64,000 nucleotides of DNA, taken from NCBI RefSeq assembly GCF_001512295.1, contig NZ_LNUP01000016.1, positions 62,001 to 126,000 of the forward strand. The letters are read 5' to 3'. Made by a program: the position numbers and the translations under genes. The DNA comes from Pseudomonas sp. EpS/L25 (GTDB taxonomy: Bacteria; Pseudomonadota; Gammaproteobacteria; Pseudomonadales; Pseudomonadaceae). The notes under the pieces are model-generated. The model saw only the letters and a list, made by a program, of their open reading frames with translations. It ran no database searches and was not told the DNA's origin. This document shows positions 60,904-64,000 of this stretch, piece by piece (position 1 is the first letter of the stretch; every line of letters starts with the position of its first letter).

Positions 60904-60932
60904 ACTATAGAAACTCTGGCCGTCCTACGCAA
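60904..60932 (-). promoter_or_regulatory. Predicted ssrA promoter
   Basis: On the minus strand TTGCGT (60927-60932) and TATAGT (60904-60909) are separated by 17 bp, a good sigma70 pair. The -10 lies 18 bp before the mature tmRNA end, implying a short 5' leader that RNase P would remove. Confidence 0.7.
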
Positions 60933-60967
60933 GTCATTGTCGACGAAACGTTTTTTCGGCCGCTTGG

Positions 60968-61444
60968 CTATTTGGCGTCCTTGCGGATGGCGCGCTGGAT
61001 CTCGCGGTCGGAATCGCGCTCGCGCTCGGTGGCGCGCTTGTCGAATTCCTTCTTGCCCTTGGCCAGGGCGATCTCGCACTTGACCAGGTGCTTCTTCCAG
61101 TAGAGCGACAAGGCAACGCACGCATAGCCTTTCTGTTGCACAGCGCCGAACAGCTTGCCCAGCTCGCGCTTGTTCAGCAGAAGCTTACGGGTGCGGGTCG
61201 GATCTGCGATGACGTGGGTACTGGCAGTTTGCAGCGGGGTGATGTGGCTACCGAGCAGCCAAGCCTCACCATCCTTGAGCAGCACGTAACTGTCGGTCAA
61301 CTGCGCCTTGCCGGCTCTTAGGCTCTTCACCTCCCAGCCTGCCAGGGAAACACCCGCTTCGAAACGGGTGTCGACGAAGTATTCGTGGAGCGCCTTTTTG
61401 TTCTGCGCGATGCTGCCGGGGGAAACTTTCTTTTGCTTGGCCAT
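60968..61444 (-). CDS. smpB: SsrA-binding protein
   Basis: 158 residues from ATG 61444 (upstream in-frame codons to 61504 are not SmpB-like). The [20 protein letters not shown] start, [19 protein letters not shown] and the basic tail [16 protein letters not shown] are characteristic. It binds the tRNA-like domain of tmRNA and places it in the ribosomal A site. It is directly upstream of ssrA and divergent from ratA. Confidence 0.97.
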   Translation of the reverse strand: MAKQKKVSPGSIAQNKKALHEYFVDTRFEAGVSLAGWEVKSLRAGKAQLTDSYVLLKDGEAWLLGSHITPLQTASTHVIADPTRTRKLLLNKRELGKLFGAVQQKGYACVALSLYWKKHLVKCEIALAKGKKEFDKRATERERDSDREIQRAIRKDAK

Positions 61445-61616
61445 GGTTCCAGGGTACAGCGAGTCGGGGGAAATGTCGCCACGCGCTTGAGCGGGTATGA
61501 GCAAACACGGACAATACCGCGGTTCTGGGCCGCGGCAGGCTGGTGCGGGAGTAAATTGCGTGCGCCGCCCTCAAATTCAAGGTCCGACACCGAATTCGCT
61601 ATTCTACGAGGTTCCG

Positions 61617-62051
61617 ATGAGCACGCACATCCAACGTTCGGCGTTGCTGCCCTATCCCGCTTCGGCGCTCTATGCACTGGTCAACGACGTGGCCCGTTAT
61701 CCGGAATTCCTGCCGTGGTGCTCGTCCGCGCAGATCCTGGAGCAGGACGAAGGGCAGATGCGCGCCTGCCTCACCGTGGCCAAGGGGGGGCTCAGCCAGC
61801 AATTCACGACGCGCAACACTCTGGTGCCCAACGAATCCATCACCATGGATCTGGAGAAGGGACCCTTCAAGCAGTTGCATGGCGTCTGGACGTTCAAGGC
61901 ACTGGGTGACAAGGCCTGCAAGATTTCGCTGGATCTCTCCTTCGAGTACGACAGTGCCATCGTCCGGGCGACCCTCGGCCCACTGTTCAATCAGGCGGCC
62001 AATACGATGGTGGATGCCTTCTGCCAGCGCGCGCGGGCCCTCTATGGCTGA
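61617..62051 (+). CDS. ratA: RatA/PasT-type START-domain protein (COQ10-like)
   Basis: 144 residues from ATG 61617 (GAGG upstream). ALLPYPASALYALVNDVARY then PEFLPWCSSAQIL is the hallmark of the RatA/Coq10 START-fold family, with the C-terminal AANTMVDAFCQRA helix. In E. coli RatA was described as a ribosome-association inhibitor; in other bacteria the fold binds ubiquinone and aids respiration. Overlaps rnfH (ATG at 62044). Despite its old TA name, which function applies here is not decided. Confidence 0.9.
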   Translation: MSTHIQRSALLPYPASALYALVNDVARYPEFLPWCSSAQILEQDEGQMRACLTVAKGGLSQQFTTRNTLVPNESITMDLEKGPFKQLHGVWTFKALGDKACKISLDLSFEYDSAIVRATLGPLFNQAANTMVDAFCQRARALYG

Positions 62052-62349
62052 GTGCCTTGTCATCGAAGTGGCTCTGGCCCTGCCGGAGCGACAGTGGTTG
62101 TTGACTCTGCAACTGGAGGAGGGCGTCACCGCCGAACAGGCGGTACTCGCATCAGGACTGCTCGATCAATTGCCGCCCTTGCAGCGAGAGCACGTTAAGG
62201 TCGGCATCTTCGGCAAGCTGCTGACTCGGCCGTCCGAGCGCGTGCTGAGGGCAGGGGATCGGGTGGAGATCTATCGGCCGCTGCTCGCGGACCCGAAGGA
62301 GAGTCGCAAGCGGCGCGCCGAACAGGCCAGGCTCAAAACCAGCCGCTGA
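62044..62349 (+). CDS. rnfH: RnfH family ubiquitin-like protein
   Basis: 101 residues. ECLVIEVALALPERQWLLTL, the EGVTAEQAV helix and VGIFGKLLTRPSERVLRAGD, with VEIYRPLLADPKESRKRRAE at the end, are typical RnfH. It has a beta-grasp fold related to ThiS/MoaD, without the C-terminal Gly-Gly. The role is unclear despite the name. The start overlaps ratA by 8 bp, the usual conserved pair; it converges on bamE. Confidence 0.92.
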   Translation: MAECLVIEVALALPERQWLLTLQLEEGVTAEQAVLASGLLDQLPPLQREHVKVGIFGKLLTRPSERVLRAGDRVEIYRPLLADPKESRKRRAEQARLKTSR

Positions 62350-62357
62350 CCGACTGC

Positions 62358-62897
62358 TTATTGGCCGTCGGTACGGATGCGCTCGGGGGTCGGTACGGCA
62401 GCTGGGCGGGCGCTGTCGATCTCTTTCTGGATGGTGTCTTCGGTCGAGCCGGGAGCGGCCGGCGTCTCCGGGGCTGCCGCAGGCGTCGTGGTGGGTTGGG
62501 CAGGTGCGGTGGAGTCCACGCTGGTGCCGCTATCGGTACCCATGATCTGCTGTTCACGACTGGTGCCGGGCATGAAGTCGCCGGACAGTCCACTCAGCTG
62601 ATTGTTGCCATTGAACACCAGGCTGACCCGCTCCTGCTTCCGCTGACCACCGGCGGCCTGCAGGCTGTAGAGGTAATCCCAGCGATTAGGATGGAAGGTA
62701 TCCTGAATCAGCGGCGTGCCCATGATAAACCGGACTTGCTGTCGGGTCATTCCAGGACGCAACTGGTCTATCATGTCCTGGGTGACGACGTTGCCCTGCT
62801 GGATGTCGATCTTGTAAACCCCCGGCAGAGAGCAGCCGGCGAGCATGGCTAGGCTCAGCAGAGAGAGCCCGGTCAGCGTTTGCTTGAGGTTTTGCAT
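62358..62897 (-). CDS. bamE: Outer-membrane assembly lipoprotein BamE (OmlA)
   Basis: 179 residues. The lipobox LAGC (LSLAMLAGC, cysteine at 22) marks a lipoprotein. [20 protein letters not shown] and [15 protein letters not shown] are the SmpA/OmlA fold. It belongs to the BAM complex that inserts beta-barrels, such as the autotransporter encoded at 3809. A Thr/Pro/Ala-rich tail of ~70 residues is longer than in E. coli and common in Pseudomonas OmlA. Divergent from fur. Confidence 0.94.
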   Translation of the reverse strand: MQNLKQTLTGLSLLSLAMLAGCSLPGVYKIDIQQGNVVTQDMIDQLRPGMTRQQVRFIMGTPLIQDTFHPNRWDYLYSLQAAGGQRKQERVSLVFNGNNQLSGLSGDFMPGTSREQQIMGTDSGTSVDSTAPAQPTTTPAAAPETPAAPGSTEDTIQKEIDSARPAAVPTPERIRTDGQ

Positions 62898-62991
62898 CGG
62901 TGGGAGACTTCCACTATCTTGCTGGGCAACGAGGCACCGATCATACCCGTATTCCCGAGAGCTGCGAAAGCACTCGGCACCGAGAAAGAGC

Positions 62992-63396
62992 ATGGTAGAG
63001 AACAACGAACTCCGCAAAGCGGGTCTGAAAGTGACCCTGCCGCGCGTCAAGATATTGCAGATGCTGGACACTACAGAGCAGCGCCACATGAGCGCCGAAG
63101 ACGTTTACAAGGCGCTGATGGAGGCCGGCGAGGACGTGGGTCTGGCGACAGTCTATCGGGTCCTCACCCAGTTCGAGGCCGCTGGTCTTGTGGTGCGCCA
63201 CAATTTCGATGGCGGCCACGCTGTGTTCGAGCTGGCCGACACCGGCCACCACGATCATATGGTGGATGTGGATACCGGCGAGGTCATCGAGTTCACCGAT
63301 GCGTCCATTGAAAAGCGCCAACGCGAGATCGTTGAAGAGCATGGTTTCGAGCTGGTCGATCACAACCTGGTGCTGTACATCCGCCAGCGCAAATGA
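62992..63396 (+). CDS. fur: Ferric uptake regulator
   Basis: 134 residues. Winged helix [39 protein letters not shown], and the metal-binding histidines in [11 protein letters not shown] and [13 protein letters not shown]. It lacks the CxxC zinc pair of E. coli Fur, as is usual for Pseudomonas Fur. It represses siderophore and iron-uptake genes such as the importer at the window's start (inferred). The ATG at 62992 has GAAAGAG upstream. A palindromic terminator follows. Confidence 0.96.
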   Translation: MVENNELRKAGLKVTLPRVKILQMLDTTEQRHMSAEDVYKALMEAGEDVGLATVYRVLTQFEAAGLVVRHNFDGGHAVFELADTGHHDHMVDVDTGEVIEFTDASIEKRQREIVEEHGFELVDHNLVLYIRQRK

Positions 63397-63406
63397 TGAG
63401 CCACTC

Positions 63407-63440
63407 ATGAAAAAGGCGACCCGCGGGTCGCCTTTTTCAT
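63407..63440. terminator. Bidirectional terminator shared by fur and recN
   Basis: AAAAAGGCGACCC and GGGTCGCCTTTTT form a perfect palindrome extended by ATG/CAT on the flanks; it is 11 bp after the fur stop and 19 bp after the recN stop. Confidence 0.92.
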
Positions 63441-63458
63441 GTCCGGTCGTTGCCATGA

Positions 63459-64000
63459 CTAGCGGCTGACCACCAGCTTGCGCGCATGGGCGAGGGATTC
63501 TCGGGTGAGGTCGACACCGCCCAGCATGCGCGCCACTTCTTCCACGCGGCGTGCGCGATCCAGCTTGGCGACCGCAGTGCGGGTCTCGTCGGTGCCGCGC
63601 TCCTTGTGCACGAAGAGATGCTGGTGTCCTTGGGCGGCGACCTGGGGCAGGTGGGTGACGGTCAATACCTGGCCGCGCTCGCCCAGTTGCCGCAGCAGCT
63701 GGCCGACCACCTCGGCAGTCGGGCCGCCAATGCCGACGTCCACCTCGTCGAACACCAGGGTCGGGGTGCGCGAGGTCTGGGCCGTGATGACCTGTATCGC
63801 CAGGCTGATACGCGACAGCTCTCCGCCGGATGTCACCTTGGCCAGCGGGCGTAACGGCTGGCCAGGGTTGGCGCTGACACGAAACTCGATGCCTTCGTTG
63901 CCCAGCGGCTGGGGCTCACCGCTGGCACCGGGGGTCAGGGTAATGCTGAAGCGGCCACCCGGCATGCCCAGACGCTGCATTTCGGTTTCCACCGCGGCGG
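63459..64000 (-). CDS. recN: DNA repair protein RecN (C-terminal part)
   Basis: About 180 residues are inside the window; the gene continues beyond 64000. The ABC signature VTSGGELSRISLAI, Walker B LVFDEVDVGIGG and TAEVVGQLLRQLG, followed by VTHLPQVAAQGHQHLFV, are those of RecN, an SMC-like protein for double-strand-break repair. It converges on fur. Confidence 0.95.
   Translation of the reverse strand, partial: AAVETEMQRLGMPGGRFSITLTPGASGEPQPLGNEGIEFRVSANPGQPLRPLAKVTSGGELSRISLAIQVITAQTSRTPTLVFDEVDVGIGGPTAEVVGQLLRQLGERGQVLTVTHLPQVAAQGHQHLFVHKERGTDETRTAVAKLDRARRVEEVARMLGGVDLTRESLAHARKLVVSR

Overview
The window looks like a chromosomal segment of a high-GC Pseudomonas, probably of the P. oryzihabitans/P. 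psychrotolerans type. The species guess is inference. The genus is supported by the pca operon order, the pqqF-A-B-C-D-E plus gcd set, the uvrA/MFS/ssb and smpB/ratA/rnfH/bamE/fur/recN blocks, and a tmRNA encoding the tag ANDDNYALAA. Nothing suggests a plasmid or prophage. No tRNA, CRISPR array or complete insertion sequence was found, but intergenic gaps are full of palindromic repeats.

Layout. 1-1006: end of an iron/siderophore-type ABC importer. 976-2723: a RES/Xre toxin-antitoxin pair followed by a predicted HEPN plus OST-HTH (LOTUS) protein, all in one tight operon. 2927-18436: protocatechuate/beta-ketoadipate catabolism: pcaR, a large autotransporter, pcaK, then pcaIJF and pcaTBDC, interrupted by a broken DUF3800 gene, a methyltransferase and a VF530-family gene. 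Predicted paired PcaR sites 19 bp apart lie before pcaR, pcaK and pcaI. 18499-19451: an 870-bp nested palindromic element and a REPIN-like hairpin. 19506-21556: a beta-propeller protein and a GNAT enzyme. 21767-30521: pqqFABCDE and gcd, i.e. cofactor synthesis next to the PQQ-dependent glucose dehydrogenase, with a repeat inserted between pqqD and pqqE. 30844-41908: AEC transporter, chemoreceptor, a 1620-residue hybrid histidine kinase with a translationally coupled REC-GGDEF diguanylate cyclase (flanked by two MITE-like repeats), AI-2E exporter family protein and NUDIX hydrolase. 41922-49323: a small unknown gene, Tat-exported beta carbonic anhydrase, pbpG, acetyl-CoA hydrolase/transferase, the second large palindromic element, a DASS transporter, a 240-bp MITE-like element and a gamma carbonic anhydrase. 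49676-54684: two SdiA-regulated-family paralogs, an FAH-family enzyme, serA and rpiA.

54812-55087 is anomalous: the first ~53 codons of ilvA run directly into the last ~74 nt of a 5S rRNA gene and an rRNA-type terminator. This is either a real rearrangement or an assembly misjoin. 55418-64000 is conserved core: uvrA, MFS, ssb, ssrA and smpB, ratA and rnfH, bamE, fur and partial recN.

How the genes work together: pcaK imports 4-hydroxybenzoate/protocatechuate, pcaB, pcaC and pcaD take the ring-cleavage product to beta-ketoadipate, and pcaIJ and pcaF yield succinyl-CoA and acetyl-CoA under PcaR control. pqq genes supply PQQ to periplasmic Gcd for gluconate production. The kinase/GGDEF pair probably sets c-di-GMP. 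The ssb-ssrA-smpB block combines DNA maintenance with trans-translation. All calls come from reading the sequence and recalled family features; no database search was run.
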